Positions 5,031-5,731 of a stretch of 5,731 nucleotides of DNA are shown here, in pieces (within the stretch, counting starts at the first letter, position 1; every line of letters starts with the position of its first letter). The notes beneath the pieces were generated by a model that worked only from the letters and a program-made list of their open reading frames with translations, did no database searches and was not told the DNA's origin. Origin of the DNA: Actinomycetota bacterium (GTDB lineage Bacteria > Actinomycetota > Actinomycetes > S36-B12 > UBA10799); the NCBI GenBank assembly GCA_030837445.1, contig JAUPKM010000039.1, positions 1-5,731 of the forward strand, in the 5' to 3' direction. Both the position numbers and the translations under genes were made by a program.

Positions 5031-5537
5031 ATGTTCACACTTCAGGCAGCGACGGGCACCCAGCCGGCAGCCAGCGGGGCCACCGCACCAATGCGGTCGG
5101 GCCTGCTACGACTGCTGGTCGGTGCCAGCGCGGTCGCCGCAGCCACCACGATCGTTGCTCCGGTGCTGGCGAATCCAGCGGTGGCCGGGCCACCTCCGGC
5201 TCCGCTGCCTGTCGTGGCCAAGGGCACGGTGGTCGACACCTCAACCGGTGCACCTATGGTGGGGGCGAGGGTCAGCTACGCCGAGGTCGGCGCCCGCAAA
5301 GCCCGATGGACCTTCACCAACCGACTTGGCCAGTACCGTATCGACGGCCTTCGGGGTGAAGAGTATGCAATCCACATCCGGGGACCCCGAAACTACGAGG
5401 TCGGATTCGTGGGTTGCGCGGTGCACAGGGTGCTGCCGATCATCAGGTGGACCTACCCAGTCGTGCCGACTTGGGGTGCGGCCTGCTCACATTCTCCGCG
5501 AGCCATGGGTCGAATCGGCCTCGACCGGCGCTTCTGA
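5031..5537 (+). CDS. small secreted protein with carboxypeptidase-regulatory-like domain
   Basis: The 168-residue product begins with a polar stretch, then RSGLLRLLV and a hydrophobic core (about 24-47) ending in alanine-rich sequence. This looks like a Sec signal peptide with possible cleavage after AVA (52). A proline-rich linker follows (GPPPAPLP), then one domain with the carboxypeptidase-regulatory-like / transthyretin-type pattern: KGTVVDTSTGAPMVGARVSY (64-83), TNRLGQYRIDGLRGEEYAI (96-114) and YEVGFVGC (122-129). These beta-sandwich modules mediate protein or surface binding and carry no catalytic residues. The mature protein has only two cysteines (129 and 152), which could form a disulfide. 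GAGGAG at 5019-5024, six bases before the ATG, supports this start; ATG 5091 (M21) would give a more standard signal peptide and is the alternative. No anchor or LPXTG motif is present, so it is probably released. The specific function is unknown. Confidence 0.75.
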   Translation: MFTLQAATGTQPAASGATAPMRSGLLRLLVGASAVAAATTIVAPVLANPAVAGPPPAPLPVVAKGTVVDTSTGAPMVGARVSYAEVGARKARWTFTNRLGQYRIDGLRGEEYAIHIRGPRNYEVGFVGCAVHRVLPIIRWTYPVVPTWGAACSHSPRAMGRIGLDRRF

Positions 5538-5589
5538 GTTGGCCGGACAGCGTTGCCTGACTCGTTGCTCGGCCGCCGTGGCGCCGTCG

Positions 5590-5611
5590 CACCACTTGGC
5601 CAGCGGTGGTG
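5590..5611. repeat. 6-base inverted repeat CACCAC/GTGGTG
   Basis: CACCAC at 5590-5595 pairs with GTGGTG at 5606-5611 around a 10-base loop that itself contains TGGCCA. It lies 53 bases after the stop of the secreted-protein gene. It could form a hairpin in the 3' untranslated region; there is no T-run. Confidence 0.35.
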
Positions 5612-5631
5612 ACCGCTTAAGCCAATCGTTC

Positions 5632-5647
5632 CGGATCTGGCGATCCG
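5632..5647. repeat. hairpin CGGATC-TGGC-GATCCG
   Basis: A perfect 6-base stem with a 4-base loop lies between the secreted-protein gene and the last gene, ending 14 bases before the -10 hexamer at 5662. It may be a T-less hairpin terminator of the upstream gene or an operator in the -35 region of the downstream promoter. The rest of this 137-base gap shows no gene. Confidence 0.45.
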
Positions 5648-5661
5648 TCGCCCCGGCGGCG

Positions 5662-5667
5662 TAGCGT
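5662..5667 (+). promoter_or_regulatory. -10 hexamer of a leaderless promoter for the last gene
   Basis: TAGCGT, identical to the xthA hexamer, ends 7 bases before the ATG at 5675, and no Shine-Dalgarno sequence lies between. This is the third instance of the same arrangement in the window. Confidence 0.55.
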
Positions 5668-5674
5668 GAGCAGC

Positions 5675-5731
5675 ATGGAGGCTCCCGCCGATAGCTGTGA
5701 CGCCGAGCTCGCTGCGGCACTGGCGGGCGGC
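5675..5731 (+). CDS. N-terminus of an unidentified protein (possibly CysQ-like), partial
   Basis: Only the first 19 codons are in the window: ATG followed by EAPADSCDAELAAALAGG, open to the edge. The coding call rests on the leaderless promoter (TAGCGT, then 7 bases, then ATG) and on an acceptable codon pattern. The DAELAAALA stretch resembles the first helix of actinobacterial CysQ, a 3'-phosphoadenosine 5'-phosphate phosphatase of the inositol monophosphatase superfamily, where a DAELAxxLAxxAG pattern comes before the catalytic domain. Nineteen residues of alanine-rich helix are too few to settle this, so no symbol is given. Confidence 0.5.
   Translation, partial: MEAPADSCDAELAAALAGG

Noticed and set aside
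4843..5664. Long plus-strand open frame (273 codons) across the cutC end, the gap and the secreted-protein gene
   Set aside because: It crosses the gap and overlaps the better-supported secreted-protein gene in another frame; its product is rich in Arg, Pro and Ser with no domain, typical of a shadow frame.

Overview
The window is GC-rich, densely packed bacterial DNA and reads as a chromosomal piece of an actinobacterium. Codon third positions are mostly G or C. The polyphosphate kinase and exonuclease III resemble mycobacterial and other actinobacterial homologues. Three genes have an actinobacterial leaderless-mRNA arrangement: a TANNNT -10 hexamer only 6-7 bases before the ATG, with no Shine-Dalgarno sequence. 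The order or genus cannot be fixed from the sequence alone. There is no insertion sequence, integrase, CRISPR array, tRNA or rRNA.

Layout. At 1-902 (+) is the end of an ABC exporter operon: the C-terminus of an ATPase, overlapping by ATGA a complete DrrB-like ABC-2 permease. Converging on it from the right, and read leftward from about 2216, is a two-gene unit: a small single-domain cupin (2197-1754) followed by a class I SAM-dependent methyltransferase (ending at 936). The methyltransferase has a start-codon problem. Family-like sequence continues in frame upstream of its first canonical start, and the only link to the cupin is a CTG overlapping the cupin stop. The 257-base divergent region 2198-2454 holds a short palindrome at the probable cupin promoter, a GAAC-N4-GTTC element like an actinobacterial LexA box, and the leaderless ppk2 promoter.

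From 2455 rightward (+) come ppk2 (class I polyphosphate kinase 2), xthA (exonuclease III / AP endonuclease, with its own leaderless promoter), and cutC overlapping xthA by ATGA. After a gap carrying an inverted repeat (4865-5030) there is a small secreted protein with a carboxypeptidase-regulatory-like beta-sandwich domain. The window ends in the first 19 codons of another leaderless gene, possibly cysQ.

Functionally this is mostly household and stress physiology: phosphate/nucleotide energy conversion (PPK2), abasic-site repair (XthA), a CutC-family protein, drug or lipid export (the ABC pair), and an unassigned cupin/methyltransferase pair. I do not see a new multi-gene system. The points most worth a second look are the methyltransferase start, the cluster of regulatory elements in front of the cupin, the repeated leaderless-promoter pattern, and a 26-base tandem duplication at the methyltransferase stop codon.
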